A stretch of DNA of 64,000 nucleotides from Rhodococcus triatomae (GTDB lineage Bacteria; Actinomycetota; Actinomycetes; Mycobacteriales; Mycobacteriaceae). The notes under the pieces were generated by a model, which saw only the letters and a list, made by a program, of their open reading frames with translations, had not been told where the DNA came from and searched no databases. Location of the stretch: NCBI RefSeq assembly GCF_014217785.1, contig NZ_CP048814.1, forward strand, positions 3,534,001-3,598,000, read 5' to 3'. The translations under genes were made by a program, and so were the position numbers. Positions 1 through 9,319 of this stretch are shown piece after piece (positions within the stretch are counted from its first letter, which is position 1; each line of letters opens with the position of its first letter).

Positions 1-737
1 TTCATCAGATAGCCGATACCGCTGGTGGCGTTGACCTGTTCGACGACGACCAACGCGGTCCACGAAATGGTCACGGCCAGACGCAGTCCGGTGAAGAAGC
101 CGGGCAACGCGCCGGGGAGCGCGACCTCGCGGATGAACTGCCAGCGGGACAGTCCGACGGTTTCCGCGAGTTCGACGTGCCGGGTGTCGACCCCACGGAG
201 TTGAGCGTGCGTGTTGATGTACACCGGGATGAAGACACTGGTCGAGATGATGATGATCTTCATGGTGTCGCCGATGCCGAACCACATGATCGCCAGCGGG
301 ATGATCGCCAGGGTGGGAACGGCGCGCTTGATCTGCACGGGCCCGTCGACGAGAGATTCTCCGACCCGGCTCAATCCGGCGACGAGCGCCAGCAGCAGTC
401 CCAGCACGACGCCGATCACCAGAGAAATCGACGCCAGTCGCAGCGACGCAACGATGTTCGTCGGCAGCCGTCCGTCGCTCCACAGCTCGCCGATCGTGTC
501 CAGCACGACCAGAGGGTGGGGCAGCGTGCGTGCGTCGAGGAAGCCGAAGTGCGACCCGGCGAGCCATGCCAGGACGAGGATCACCGGCCCGATCGCCAGC
601 GAGGCGGGAATGGCCTTGCCGGGACCGAGTCTGCGTGCACGTTCGGTTCCCGTGCGGTGTTCGAGGTGGCCGAAGTCGGGGTGGGCGGCTCCGATGGTGG
701 CGGCGGCCGTCGGGGGAGTGATCAACGGGGTAGCCAT
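1..737 (-). CDS. ABC transporter permease, nitrate/sulfonate/taurine type (3' end cut off by window edge)
   Basis: Inner-membrane permease of a SsuC/TauC-like importer. The reading frame runs without a stop from ATG at 737 to the left edge, about 245 residues. The first 40 residues are polar, then hydrophobic segments begin (SLAIGPVILVLAWLAG). The cytoplasmic coupling (EAA) loop is visible as ELAETVGLSRWQFIREVALP followed by GALPGF, the signature by which the permease contacts its ATPase. The start lies 2 bases after the stop of the upstream substrate-binding gene, so the two are co-transcribed. The ATPase gene is not in view and may lie beyond the edge. The substrate (sulfonate, nitrate or similar) cannot be told from the sequence. 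Confidence 0.88.
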   Translation of the reverse strand, partial: MATPLITPPTAAATIGAAHPDFGHLEHRTGTERARRLGPGKAIPASLAIGPVILVLAWLAGSHFGFLDARTLPHPLVVLDTIGELWSDGRLPTNIVASLRLASISLVIGVVLGLLLALVAGLSRVGESLVDGPVQIKRAVPTLAIIPLAIMWFGIGDTMKIIIISTSVFIPVYINTHAQLRGVDTRHVELAETVGLSRWQFIREVALPGALPGFFTGLRLAVTISWTALVVVEQVNATSGIGYLM

Positions 738-739
738 CC

Positions 740-1861
740 TCACTCCTGCCGCTCGTGCGTGGCGCCGACCTCGGCGACGGTCTCCTCGATGACCTCGTCG
801 AACCGTCGATCGAAGCCGTCCTCCGCCCGGACGCTCACCGGGAGTTCACCGGCGCGATCGAGGACGTCGATGATCTCCTGATGCCGGGCCACGAGTGCGT
901 CGTCGAGTCTCGGGAAGCTCATCGGGCCGATCGAGTCGAGTATCCGACGGCCGTCCTCCGCACTCACGCCCTGGCTCTCGACGTAGTAGGCCTCGATCCA
1001 CTCGTCCTGGTTCTCGTTGATCCAGTGCTGCGCCCGGATGTATGCGGCCAGGTACGCGCGCAACGCCGCGGCCTTGCCCGCATCCTCGATTGCTCCCCGC
1101 CGCGCGTAGATGTAGCTCAACCCCTGGGAGATGGTGCCGTCGATGGTGGCCGGGTCGATGACGCTCGCACCTTCGGCTTCCCAGTCGTTCAGGTACCGCG
1201 TGAGCCTGGGTTCGCCGAGAGGAGCCGCGTCGACCTGGTTGGCCGCGAGCGCGTCGCTCACCTCCGCGGACTGGAGCCGTACGAACTCGACGTCGTCGAC
1301 GGTCGATCCGGCGAGTTCGAGAGTGCGCAGCACCACGGGCTGTTGCGCCGTGCCTTCGGCGTAGGCGATTCGCTGGCCGCGCAAGTCCTCGATCGTGGTG
1401 ATCGAGGAGTTCGGCGACGTCACCCACCAGTTGGTGTCCTGGCTCAGTTGCCGGGACAGGATGATCGGTACGTCCTCGCCGGAGACCTGCGCGTGGATCG
1501 GTGGGGTGTCGCCGACGATCGCGACGTCGGCGGCCTCGGCACGAAATGCCTCGAGAATCGCCGGACCGCCGATGAAGTTGGCGAACTCGAATTCGAACGG
1601 GAGCCGGTCCAATTCGCCGGACGCGGCGAGAGCCGTCTGCACGGCCTCCTGCTGGTCGGCGATGACCAGCTTGGTTCCCTCGGGAATCTCGGTGGGGATC
1701 GGCGCACTCGCGTCGAGCGTGTCGGCGGGCGCGCTCCCCGAGCACGCGCTCACCGCGGCCGTGGCGGCGAGGATCAGACCGAGGAGCGGTACCACTCGTC
1801 GTCGGCGGCCGCGCCGATGCTTCGGCGTCGTGTCGTGGATGGGTGTCGTATGGGCTCGCAT
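740..1861 (-). CDS. ABC transporter substrate-binding lipoprotein (SsuA/NMT1-like)
   Basis: Extracytoplasmic solute receptor of the importer whose permease follows 2 bases downstream. About 373 residues from ATG 1861, chosen because it gives a compact lipoprotein signal: an Arg-rich n-region (RRGRRRR), a hydrophobic core and the lipobox AVSAC. Starts further upstream would add about 27 residues ahead of the signal peptide. The mature protein shows the two-lobe aliphatic-sulfonate/nitrate receptor pattern: IADQQEAV near the N-terminus, FIGGPAILEAF, AEAADVAIVGDTPPI, and NSSITTIEDLRGQRIAYAEG in the hinge/phosphate-like region. The substrate is inferred only at class level. Bases 1862-2141 upstream hold no gene; I saw no recognisable riboswitch there. 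Confidence 0.85.
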   Translation of the reverse strand: MRAHTTPIHDTTPKHRRGRRRRVVPLLGLILAATAAVSACSGSAPADTLDASAPIPTEIPEGTKLVIADQQEAVQTALAASGELDRLPFEFEFANFIGGPAILEAFRAEAADVAIVGDTPPIHAQVSGEDVPIILSRQLSQDTNWWVTSPNSSITTIEDLRGQRIAYAEGTAQQPVVLRTLELAGSTVDDVEFVRLQSAEVSDALAANQVDAAPLGEPRLTRYLNDWEAEGASVIDPATIDGTISQGLSYIYARRGAIEDAGKAAALRAYLAAYIRAQHWINENQDEWIEAYYVESQGVSAEDGRRILDSIGPMSFPRLDDALVARHQEIIDVLDRAGELPVSVRAEDGFDRRFDEVIEETVAEVGATHERQE

Positions 1862-2141
1862 GGTCTTTCGAGGCTTCCTGGACGGTGTCACTGGGCGGAC
1901 GGAACGGAATCGTGCAGTCGAGTGCCGTGCATTCGGCGACATCGCCGGACGGCCCCGGACAGCCCGCGGGAAACCAGCACGCGAGAACCTCCCATCGAGT
2001 ACGAACGAGTGGAAACGCGGGAACCACGCAAATCACCCACGTCGAGTTCGGTTCAGGATGGTCGGGAAAGGGTTGAGGCACAACGGAAAACCTCAGGGCG
2101 ATCAGAAAGCCGCGCCGGGGGAGGGGAGCGCCGGTTCCGGG

Positions 2142-2585
2142 TCAGTGCCCGGCAGTGACCTCGAGCGATACGGTGACCGGCCCGTCGCCCACGGATTCGA
2201 CACGCATGTGTTCGCCGAATCTGCCGGTCTCCACCGTGGCACCCAGTTCCCGTAGGCGGGAGGCCACCGCCTCCACGAGAGGTTCGGCGACCGGCCGCGG
2301 CGCCGCGGCGCTCCACGACGGCCGACGCCCCCGCACGGTGTCGCCGTAGAGGGTGAACTGACTGATCACCAGCAGCGGGGCACCGATGTCGGAGGCGGAC
2401 TTCTCGTCGTCGAGAATGCGCAGCGCCCACACCTTGCGAGCCAGTTCGTGTGCGGTCGCAGGGGTGTCGGAGTGGGTCACCCCCACGAGGACGAGCAGGC
2501 CCTGGGTGGTCGGGTCGATCCGCCCGACGATCTCTCCGTCGACGACGACGGATGCGGAGGTGACTCGCTGGACGATCGCGCGCAT
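2142..2585 (-). CDS. dtd: D-aminoacyl-tRNA deacylase
   Basis: Hydrolyses D-aminoacyl-tRNAs (and Gly-tRNAAla), recycling mischarged tRNA in the cytoplasm. The product is 147 residues, the usual size. It begins [18 protein letters not shown], the conserved DTD N-terminus, and carries the active-site motif SQFTLYGD and the C-terminal GP motif in [10 protein letters not shown], which form the cross-subunit chiral proofreading site. ATG 2585 was chosen over an upstream ATG at 2708 because the conserved family N-terminus begins exactly there. The gene lies 58 bases downstream of a membrane-protein gene on the same strand. Confidence 0.95.
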   Translation of the reverse strand: MRAIVQRVTSASVVVDGEIVGRIDPTTQGLLVLVGVTHSDTPATAHELARKVWALRILDDEKSASDIGAPLLVISQFTLYGDTVRGRRPSWSAAAPRPVAEPLVEAVASRLRELGATVETGRFGEHMRVESVGDGPVTVSLEVTAGH

Positions 2586-2643
2586 GCGCTGATCCTGCCA
2601 GTCGCGATCGTGACGCTGCGGGATCGGCCGCGGCGCCCGGCCG

Positions 2644-3132
2644 TCAGCGCAGGATCTCGACGAGCGCGATCCAGGAGAACAGCACGCCGGACATGACGGC
2701 GAGCACACTTCCTGCCGCGACCCAGTAGTAGCCGTCCGGACTTCCGGTGATCAGCACGATCGCGCCGACCGAGAACGCAGCGGGTGCGAGGGCGCCCACG
2801 GCGATCTTCGGGACACGCAGCACGGAAGGCTGCCCGGGCTCGCGCAGGATGGAACGGATCGCGACGTACTCCAGCGCCCAGAGGACGAGGACACCTGCCG
2901 CGACCTCGAACCCGAGAAGTGTCGCCGACTGGCCGGGTACGAGTGCCAGACACGAGGCGGTCACCGAGAGGACCAGTGCGCCGATCGACGCGGCTGCCCG
3001 ACTGGGGAGTGTCACCGCCTGCAGGATGCGTTCGATGTTCACCGACATCGCGACGATGAGCAGGCCCGCGAGTGCGGCGCCCGCACCCGCCACCGCGACG
3101 TTGAACTCGGACCATGCGTCGAGGGCCTGCAC
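2644..3132 (-). CDS. Conserved hypothetical membrane protein, about four membrane segments
   Basis: A 162-residue integral membrane protein of no recognised function. Hydrophobic segments lie at about residues 10-32 ([20 protein letters not shown]), 45-65, 72-90, 108-128 and 133-158, separated by short charged loops, so four or five helices. No catalytic or ligand motif was seen. It probably heads a two-gene transcript with dtd. The upstream region 3133-3354 is the divergent spacer shared with infA. Codon use matches the neighbours, so there is no sign of recent acquisition. Confidence 0.7.
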
Positions 3133-3354
3133 CGTTCGGACTGTATCGAGGCGGGGGAGCCGCAGGGCTCATTTGGCCTGGTGCGATGTTTTCCCGTAAC
3201 ATTGATTGGCGGTGCGCTCTGCGCTCCGGTTGTTCGCGTGTCCAGGTCGAGAACCCTCGTCCCGGCGCGCTGCCGACCGGCAGCGGAAACGGTGCGCGTC
3301 ACATTAACGGAAGACGATGCAGCCCGCACGTCACCAACACGGATCGCGGAGGAT

Positions 3355-3576
3355 ATGGCTAAGAAAGACGGGGCCATCGAGGTCGAAGGACGAGTAGTCG
3401 AGCCGCTGCCCAATGCGATGTTTCGCATTGAGCTCGAGAACGGCCACAAGGTTCTCGCCCACATCAGCGGAAAGATGCGTCAGCACTACATTCGCATCCT
3501 CCCGGAAGATCGCGTGGTCGTGGAGCTCTCGCCCTACGACCTCTCTCGCGGTCGCATCGTCTACCGGTACAAGTAG
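3355..3576 (+). CDS. infA: Translation initiation factor IF-1
   Basis: Binds the A site of the 30S subunit during initiation. The 73-residue product [17 protein letters not shown]...YRYK is the full-length OB-fold protein and is nearly invariant in actinobacteria. The start ATG 3355 follows a GGAGGAT Shine-Dalgarno-like stretch (3347-3353). It opens the infA-rpmJ-rpsM-rpsK-rpsD-rpoA-rplQ block, which has the normal actinobacterial order. Confidence 0.98.
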
Positions 3577-3660
3577 AAGCTTCCCGACCACCCAGGTCAG
3601 GGGAACAGTGGCTTGCGGCCCCGTGTCGCCGGCCGCCACACAACAGGAGATCAGAACGAC

Positions 3661-3774
3661 GTGAAGGTTCAGCCGAGCGTCAAGCCGATCTGCGAGAAGT
3701 GCAAGGTGATCCGTCGTAACGGTCGGGTCATGGTGATCTGCGAGAACCTGCGTCACAAGCAGCGTCAGGGCTGA
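3661..3774 (+). CDS. rpmJ: 50S ribosomal protein L36
   Basis: A 37-residue L36 with a GTG start, [20 protein letters not shown] and so on, ending KQRQG. The zinc-ribbon ligands are visible as CEKC followed by a further Cys (VICENLRH) and His. The C+ (zinc-binding) form is present. An AGGAG site at about 3645-3650 precedes the GTG. It sits between infA and rpsM, the standard position. The 249 bases from here to rpsM (3775-4023) hold no gene; this is probably leader RNA. Confidence 0.96.
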   Translation: MKVQPSVKPICEKCKVIRRNGRVMVICENLRHKQRQG

Positions 3775-4023
3775 GTCACCACCTCACACTTCTTCGGGTC
3801 TGCTTGGTGACAAGCAACGAGAAGACCTCCCAGCACCAGCCGTGATCCACGGCCATCGGGTTCACACCCACCGGCAGATCGCGGTGCACCCCCGGAACGG
3901 AGGCCGGGGCCCCACTGAGTTGAACAGACTCGCCGAGATGCGCGGTTCACCGCACACCTCGGTTGAAAGACGACACAGGGGACGGGCTGGGAGCAGACCT
4001 CCGCAACGAGAAGGAAAAGCCAC

Positions 4024-4395
4024 ATGGCACGCCTCATGGGTGTCGATCTTCCGCGCGAGAAGCGCATGGAGATCGCACTGACCTACATCTACGGCATCGG
4101 CCGTACCCGCTCGCACGAGATCCTCGAGGCCACCGGCGTCAACCCGGACCTGCGCAGCAAGGATCTCGGCGACGACGACTTGACGAAGCTCCGCGACTAC
4201 ATCGAGGGCTCCGAACTCAAGGTCGAAGGTGACCTGCGCCGCGAGGTGCAGGCCGACATCCGTCGCAAGATCGAGATCGGGTCCTACCAGGGCCTGCGCC
4301 ACCGTCGTGGCCTGCCCGTGCGTGGCCAGCGCACCAAGACCAACGCGCGTACCCGTAAGGGCCCGAAGCGCACTGTCGCCGGAAAGAAGAAGTAA
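4024..4395 (+). CDS. rpsM: 30S ribosomal protein S13
   Basis: The 123-residue S13, located in the head of the 30S subunit and contacting the P-site tRNA. It begins [20 protein letters not shown] and has a basic C-terminal tail ([15 protein letters not shown]) that reaches the tRNA. The ribosome-binding site GAGAAGGAAA lies directly upstream. The stop TAA overlaps the ATG of rpsK by one base, so the two are translationally coupled. Confidence 0.98.
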   Translation: MARLMGVDLPREKRMEIALTYIYGIGRTRSHEILEATGVNPDLRSKDLGDDDLTKLRDYIEGSELKVEGDLRREVQADIRRKIEIGSYQGLRHRRGLPVRGQRTKTNARTRKGPKRTVAGKKK

Positions 4396-4808
4396 TGCCT
4401 CCCAAGTCACGTAGCACCGGTCCGAAGAAGACCCAGAAGTCGCGCCGCAGGGACAAGAAGAACGTTCCCCACGGTGCCGCTCACATCAAGAGCACCTTCA
4501 ACAACACGATCGTCTCGATCACCGATCCCGCAGGCAACGTCATCTCGTGGGCATCCTCGGGACACGTCGGCTTCAAGGGCTCGCGCAAGTCGACTCCGTT
4601 CGCCGCGCAGCTGGCCGCCGAGAACGCTGCCCGCAAGGCGCAGGAGCACGGCGTCAAGAAGGTCGACGTCTTCGTCAAGGGCCCCGGCTCGGGCCGCGAG
4701 ACCGCGATCCGTTCACTGCAGGCCGCCGGCCTCGAGGTCGGCACCATCTCCGATGTCACCCCCCAGCCGCACAACGGCTGCCGTCCGCCCAAGCGGCGTC
4801 GCGTCTAA
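4395..4808 (+). CDS. rpsK: 30S ribosomal protein S11
   Basis: The 137-residue S11 of the 30S platform. It has the conserved core [15 protein letters not shown] and the C-terminal signature [16 protein letters not shown]. Its start codon overlaps the rpsM stop (TAATG), and rpsD follows 23 bases downstream behind a GGGAAAGGAAGG ribosome-binding site. Confidence 0.98.
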   Translation: MPPKSRSTGPKKTQKSRRRDKKNVPHGAAHIKSTFNNTIVSITDPAGNVISWASSGHVGFKGSRKSTPFAAQLAAENAARKAQEHGVKKVDVFVKGPGSGRETAIRSLQAAGLEVGTISDVTPQPHNGCRPPKRRRV

Positions 4809-4831
4809 ACGGGAAAGGAAGGTAAAGAATC

Positions 4832-5437
4832 ATGGCTCGTTATACCGGTCCCGTCACCCGTAAGTCGCGTCGTCTGCGTGTCGACCTCGTCGGAGGCGAT
4901 CAGGCCTTCGAGCGTCGCCCCTACCCGCCCGGCCAGCACGGCCGCGCGCGGATCAAGGAGAGCGAGTACCTGCTCCAGCTGCAGGAGAAGCAGAAGGCTC
5001 GCTTCACCTACGGCGTCATGGAGAAGCAGTTCCGTCGCTACTACCAGGAGGCGGTCACCCGTCCCGGTAAGACCGGCGAGAACCTCCTGCGGATCCTCGA
5101 ATCGCGTCTGGACAACGTCGTCTACCGTGCCGGCCTCGCCCGCACCCGGCGTCAGGCACGCCAGCTCGTCACGCACGGGCACCTTCTCGTGAACAACAAG
5201 AAGGTCGACATCCCCAGCTACCGCGTCTCCCAGTACGACATCATCGATGTCCGGGAGAAGTCGCTGGCGACGCTGCCGTTCCAGATCGCTCGCGAGACCC
5301 AGGGCGACCGCCCGATCCCGGGTTGGCTGCAGGTCGTGGGTTCGCGCCTGCGGATCCTGGTCCACCAGCTCCCCGAGCGCGCGCAGATCGATGTTCCGCT
5401 CCAGGAACAGCTGATCGTCGAGTACTACTCGAAGTAA
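4832..5437 (+). CDS. rpsD: 30S ribosomal protein S4
   Basis: A 201-residue S4, a primary 16S rRNA-binding assembly protein. It starts MARYTGPVTRKSRRLRVDLV and lacks the N-terminal Cys zinc ligands (C- type). The S4 RNA-binding domain is clear at about residues 93-155 (ESRLDNVVYRAGLARTRRQA). In bacteria S4 often represses its own operon; no leader structure was identified here. Confidence 0.98.
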   Translation: MARYTGPVTRKSRRLRVDLVGGDQAFERRPYPPGQHGRARIKESEYLLQLQEKQKARFTYGVMEKQFRRYYQEAVTRPGKTGENLLRILESRLDNVVYRAGLARTRRQARQLVTHGHLLVNNKKVDIPSYRVSQYDIIDVREKSLATLPFQIARETQGDRPIPGWLQVVGSRLRILVHQLPERAQIDVPLQEQLIVEYYSK

Positions 5438-5513
5438 CAGGCAGTTCTCGATCACGAGATCGGCCTATTCCATCGTGGGCGTCAAATAGCGGGCGCCCGT
5501 ACAGGAGGAAACA

Positions 5514-6575
5514 ATGCTCATTTCTCAGCGACCGACGTTGACCGAAGAGGTCATCGCCGACAACCGTTCGAAGTTCGTCATCGAGCCGCTGGAGCCTGGC
5601 TTCGGGTACACCCTCGGTAACTCGCTGCGCCGCACCCTGCTCTCGTCGATCCCCGGCGCTGCTGTCACCAGCATCCGTATCGACGGAGTCCTGCACGAGT
5701 TCACGACCGTCCCCGGGGTGAAGGAAGACGTCACCGACGTCATCCTGAACCTCAAGGGTCTCGTCGTGAGCTCCGAAGAGGACGAGCCGGTCACCATGTA
5801 TGTCCGCAAGCAGGGCCCCGGCGCTGTGACCGCGGGCGACATCGTGCCGCCGGCGGGCGTCACCGTGAACAACCCGGATCTGCACATCGCCACCTTGAAC
5901 GACAAGGGAAAGCTGGAGATCGAGCTCGTTGTCGAGCGCGGTCGCGGCTACGTCCCTGCCGTCCAGAACAAGGCGTCCGGCGCCGAGATCGGCCGTATCC
6001 CGGTCGACTCGATCTACTCGCCGGTGCTGAAGGTCACCTACAAGGTGGAGGCCACCCGAGTCGAGCAGCGCACCGACTTCGACCGGCTGGTCCTCGATGT
6101 CGAGACGAAGAACTCGATCACGCCTCGGGACGCGCTCGCTTCGGCGGGCAAGACCCTGGTGGAGCTCTTCGGCCTCGCCCGTGAGCTGAACGTCGAAGCA
6201 GAAGGCATCGAGATCGGACCCTCGCCCGCCGAGGCCGACCACATCGCCGCCTTCGGTCTGCCCATCGAGGATCTGGACCTCACGGTCCGGTCCTACAACT
6301 GCCTCAAGCGTGAGGGCGTGCACACCGTCGGTGAGCTCGTGGGCCGCACCGAGTCCGATCTGCTCGACATCCGCAACTTCGGACAGAAGTCCATCGACGA
6401 GGTCAAGGTCAAGCTGCACTCGCTCGGCCTCTCGCTCAAGGACAGCCCCGCATCGTTCGATCCGACCACCGTTGCCGGCTACGACGCCGCCACCGGGACG
6501 TGGAGCGACACCGATGCCGGTTCCTTCGGCGATGCCGACGGGAACGAGGACTACGCCGAGACCGAGCAGCTCTAG
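5514..6575 (+). CDS. rpoA: DNA-directed RNA polymerase alpha subunit
   Basis: A 353-residue alpha subunit that scaffolds RNA polymerase assembly. The N-terminal dimerisation/assembly domain occupies about residues 1-230 ([16 protein letters not shown] is the classic motif) and the DNA- and activator-binding C-terminal domain about 245-310 ([16 protein letters not shown] and then [13 protein letters not shown]). The C-terminus has an acidic tail. An AGGAGGAA site precedes ATG 5514. rplQ follows 30 bases downstream in the same transcript. Confidence 0.98.
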   Translation: MLISQRPTLTEEVIADNRSKFVIEPLEPGFGYTLGNSLRRTLLSSIPGAAVTSIRIDGVLHEFTTVPGVKEDVTDVILNLKGLVVSSEEDEPVTMYVRKQGPGAVTAGDIVPPAGVTVNNPDLHIATLNDKGKLEIELVVERGRGYVPAVQNKASGAEIGRIPVDSIYSPVLKVTYKVEATRVEQRTDFDRLVLDVETKNSITPRDALASAGKTLVELFGLARELNVEAEGIEIGPSPAEADHIAAFGLPIEDLDLTVRSYNCLKREGVHTVGELVGRTESDLLDIRNFGQKSIDEVKVKLHSLGLSLKDSPASFDPTTVAGYDAATGTWSDTDAGSFGDADGNEDYAETEQL

Positions 6576-6605
6576 CAGTTCACGGTCCTTTACTAGGAGA
6601 ACATC

Positions 6606-7181
6606 ATGCCCAAGCCCAAGAAGGGTGCCCGCTTCGGCGGGTCGGCTTCGCACCAGAAGGCGATCTTCGCCAATCTGGCCACCGCGCTCTTCGAGCACGG
6701 TCGCATCACCACCACGGAGGCCAAGGCCAAGGCCCTGCGTCCGTACGCCGAGAAGCTCGTGACGCACGCCAAGGGTGGCACCCTGGCGAACCGTCGCGAG
6801 GTCCTCAAGGTCATCCGCAACAAGGATGTCGTGCACACCCTGTTCGCGGAGATCGGCCCGTTCTACGCCGATCGTGACGGCGGATACACCCGCATCGTCA
6901 AGACCGTTCCTCGCAAGGGTGACAACGCTCCGATGGCGATCATCGAGCTCGTCAAGGAGAAGACGGTCACCTCCGAGGCCGATCGCGCTCGTCGCGTGAA
7001 GGCATCGCAGGACGCACCGGCTGCCGCGGCTCCCGCCGAGGAGAACGTGGTCGAGGCCGTCGAGGCCGAGGCCACCGACGCCGAGGTCGCGAACGCGGAC
7101 GCCGTCGTCGAGGGCATCGAGGACGAGACCGCCACCGCGGCCGACGCCACCGATGTCGCCGAAGAGGACAAGAAGGACTAA
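6606..7181 (+). CDS. rplQ: 50S ribosomal protein L17 with long acidic C-terminal extension
   Basis: L17 lines the peptide exit tunnel. The conserved domain occupies about residues 1-120 ([20 protein letters not shown] through MAIIELV). It is followed by about 65 extra residues rich in Glu, Asp, Ala and Val, ending AEEDKKD, so the protein is 191 residues against about 120-130 in most bacteria. Such extensions are usual in actinobacteria. An AGGAGA site precedes the ATG. Confidence 0.97.
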   Translation: MPKPKKGARFGGSASHQKAIFANLATALFEHGRITTTEAKAKALRPYAEKLVTHAKGGTLANRREVLKVIRNKDVVHTLFAEIGPFYADRDGGYTRIVKTVPRKGDNAPMAIIELVKEKTVTSEADRARRVKASQDAPAAAAPAEENVVEAVEAEATDAEVANADAVVEGIEDETATAADATDVAEEDKKD

Positions 7182-7189
7182 GTCCTCCC

Positions 7190-8077
7190 TTGTCTTCGGC
7201 ACAGCCCACGGCACACGTCGAATCGAACGAGCCCGCCGCCCACGAGGGTGGCGGGCTCGTTCGGTTGCGGCTCGACATCGCATACGACGGCACCGACTTC
7301 TCCGGATGGGCCCGCCAGACCGGCCTGCGCACGGTGTGCGGCGAGATCGAGGAGAAGCTCGGCGCGGTCCTTCGCACCCCGTTGCAGTTGACGGTCGCGG
7401 GCCGGACCGACGCGGGCGTGCACGCCCGCGCCCAGGTGGCGCACGTCGATGTGCCCGCGGGCGTCGTTCCCGAGGACCCCGGGCGACTGGTGCGGCGGCT
7501 GGCACGCTTCCTCCCGAAGGATGTTCGGGTTCTGGCGGTGGCCGTCGCACCGGAGCATTTCGATGCCCGGTTCTCCGCCCTGCGGCGCCATTACGAGTAC
7601 CGCATCACCACGGCACCGTTCGGTGCCGAGCCGTTGCGTGTGCGTGACACCGTCTCGGTGCCGAAGGTTCTCGACATCGAGCGTATGCGCGCGGCGTCGG
7701 CGAGGCTGATCGGTCTGCACGACTTCGCGGCGTTCTGCAAGCGTCGGGAAGGCGCGACCACGGTGCGTGACCTGCAACGCTACGAGTGGAGTCGCGAGGG
7801 CGACGTTCTCACCGCGCAGGTCAGCGCCGATGCCTTCTGCTGGTCCATGGTGCGTAGCCTCGTGGGCGCGGTCCTCGCCGTGGGGGAGGGGCGCCGCCGC
7901 GTCGAGTGGATCGACGAACTGCTCGGTGAGACGAAGCGGTCGAGCTCGATACTCGTCGCGCCCGCGCACGGACTGGCACTGGTCGGCGTCGACTACCCGT
8001 CGCCGGAGGAGCTGGCCGCGCGCAACGCGGTCACACGCGACGTGAGGACGGCCCCTCCCGGTGGCGGCTGCTGCTGA
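7190..8077 (+). CDS. truA: tRNA pseudouridine(38-40) synthase
   Basis: Converts uridines 38-40 of the anticodon arm to pseudouridine. Of 295 residues, the catalytic domain starts near residue 25 ([16 protein letters not shown]) and the catalytic Asp lies in [10 protein letters not shown]. The start is TTG at 7190, 8 bases after the rplQ stop, with a GAAGGA stretch about 12 bases upstream. A second TTG at 7265 would remove a low-complexity 25-residue leader, so the exact start is uncertain. Mycobacterial homologues also carry a leader ahead of the conserved block. It lies at the end of the ribosomal operon. Confidence 0.93.
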   Translation: MSSAQPTAHVESNEPAAHEGGGLVRLRLDIAYDGTDFSGWARQTGLRTVCGEIEEKLGAVLRTPLQLTVAGRTDAGVHARAQVAHVDVPAGVVPEDPGRLVRRLARFLPKDVRVLAVAVAPEHFDARFSALRRHYEYRITTAPFGAEPLRVRDTVSVPKVLDIERMRAASARLIGLHDFAAFCKRREGATTVRDLQRYEWSREGDVLTAQVSADAFCWSMVRSLVGAVLAVGEGRRRVEWIDELLGETKRSSSILVAPAHGLALVGVDYPSPEELAARNAVTRDVRTAPPGGGCC

Positions 8078-8116
8078 TCCGGTGCCGGGTACGACAGACC
8101 CGACTGCGGACGGCGC

Positions 8117-9265
8117 CTAACCCGCCAGGTGCCGCGCGATGACGAGTCGTTGAATCTGGTTGGTGCCCTCGAAGATCTGGGTGATCTTGGCTTCTCGCAT
8201 GTACCGCTCGACCGGGAAGTCCTGGGTGTAGCCGTATCCGCCGAACACCTGGACGGCGTCGGTGGTGACCTTCATCGCGGCATCGGTCGCGACGAGTTTG
8301 GCGGCCGACGCTTGCCGCGAGTAGGGAAGGCCCGCGTCGCGGCGGCGCGCCGCGTCGAGATAGGTGGCCCGGGCCGAGTCCACGGCCGCGGCCATGTCGG
8401 CGAGCACGAAACCGAGGCCCTGATGGTCGATGATGGCTTTGCCGAACGCCTTTCGCTCCTTCGCGTAGGCGACAGCGTCGTCCAGCGCGCGCTGCGCGAG
8501 GCCCACGGCGACGGCGGCGATCCCGAGGCGTCCCGAGTCGAGAGCGCTGAACGCGATGGGCAGGCCCTGTCCCGGACCGCCCAGGAGGCGCTCTGCGGGG
8601 ACGAAGGCGCCGTCGTAGTGTGCGGACGTCGTCGGGACCGCGCGCAGCCCCATCTTCTCCTCCGGCTTGCCGAAGGTGAGACCGGCCGTGTCCTTGTCGA
8701 CGAGGAAGCACGAGACCCCGCGCGACCCCTCGCCGGTCCGCGCGAACAGCGTGTAGAAGTCGGCGCGGCCACCGTGGGTGATCCATGCTTTCGACCCGTC
8801 GATGCGGTAGCCACCGTCCACCTCGGTCGCGCGGCACGTCAGGGCTGCCGCGTCGGAACCGGCCTGGGGCTCGGACAGGCTGTAGGCGCCGATGGTCTCT
8901 CCGCCGAGCATGCCCGGTAGCCATTTCTGCTTCTGCTCGTCCGTGCCGTAGGTGAACAGCGGGAAGCACGAGAGGCTGTGCACGCTCACCGCGACGGCGA
9001 CGGCCGTCCACCGGGCCGCGATCTCCTCGAGCACCTGCAGATAGACCTCGTACGGCTGGCCGCCCCCGCCGTACTCCTCCGGGTACGGCAGGCTCAGCAG
9101 CCCCGCCCGGCCCAGGGCGGGGAAGACGTCCTCCGGGTAGGTCTCGGTCTTCTCGCACTCGTCCACCTGTGGTGCGAGGACCTTGTCGGCGATGTCACGG
9201 GTGAGCTCGACGAGGTCGTGGGCCTCTTCGGTGGGAAGCATGCGTTGTACGGGCACGGAGGACAC
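8117..9265 (-). CDS. Acyl-CoA dehydrogenase
   Basis: A FAD-dependent enzyme that introduces the alpha-beta double bond in acyl-CoA. Length 382, typical of the short/medium-chain family. The FAD/substrate signature YSLSEPQAGSD is at about residue 130, and the C-terminal motif FEGTNQIQRLVIAR carries Glu366, the position of the catalytic base in MCAD/SCAD-type enzymes. The mid domain shows GGYRIDGSKAWITHG. It is divergently transcribed from a TetR regulator 54 bases away, with a palindrome in the spacer, so repression by that TetR is likely. Chain-length specificity cannot be read from the sequence. Confidence 0.93.
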   Translation of the reverse strand: MSSVPVQRMLPTEEAHDLVELTRDIADKVLAPQVDECEKTETYPEDVFPALGRAGLLSLPYPEEYGGGGQPYEVYLQVLEEIAARWTAVAVAVSVHSLSCFPLFTYGTDEQKQKWLPGMLGGETIGAYSLSEPQAGSDAAALTCRATEVDGGYRIDGSKAWITHGGRADFYTLFARTGEGSRGVSCFLVDKDTAGLTFGKPEEKMGLRAVPTTSAHYDGAFVPAERLLGGPGQGLPIAFSALDSGRLGIAAVAVGLAQRALDDAVAYAKERKAFGKAIIDHQGLGFVLADMAAAVDSARATYLDAARRRDAGLPYSRQASAAKLVATDAAMKVTTDAVQVFGGYGYTQDFPVERYMREAKITQIFEGTNQIQRLVIARHLAG

Positions 9266-9285
9266 TCCTGAGACGGGTACGAGTA

Positions 9286-9309
9286 GTACTGGTAACGATA
9301 CTGCAGTAC
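9286..9309. promoter_or_regulatory. Candidate TetR operator between acyl-CoA dehydrogenase and its regulator
   Basis: In the 54-base divergent spacer, GTACTG (9286-9291) and CAGTAC (9304-9309) form an inverted repeat with a 12-base spacer. A perfect 10-base palindrome TACTGCAGTA sits at 9299-9308, and a related TACTGGTA at 9287-9294. The placement 10 bases before the tetR start fits a shared, autoregulated operator. This is inferred from symmetry and position only. Confidence 0.5.
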
Positions 9310-9319
9310 GGTTTCAGGT

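Noticed and set aside
2020-2043. GGAAC-N15-CGTC resembles the ECF promoters seen at 23266 and 26746.
   Set aside because: It has the wrong spacing, points away from both neighbouring genes, and no plus-strand gene follows.
1862-2141. A SAM- or cobalamin-type riboswitch upstream of the ABC transporter lipoprotein.
   Set aside because: No conserved core of any riboswitch class could be recognised by eye; a covariance-model scan would be needed to decide.
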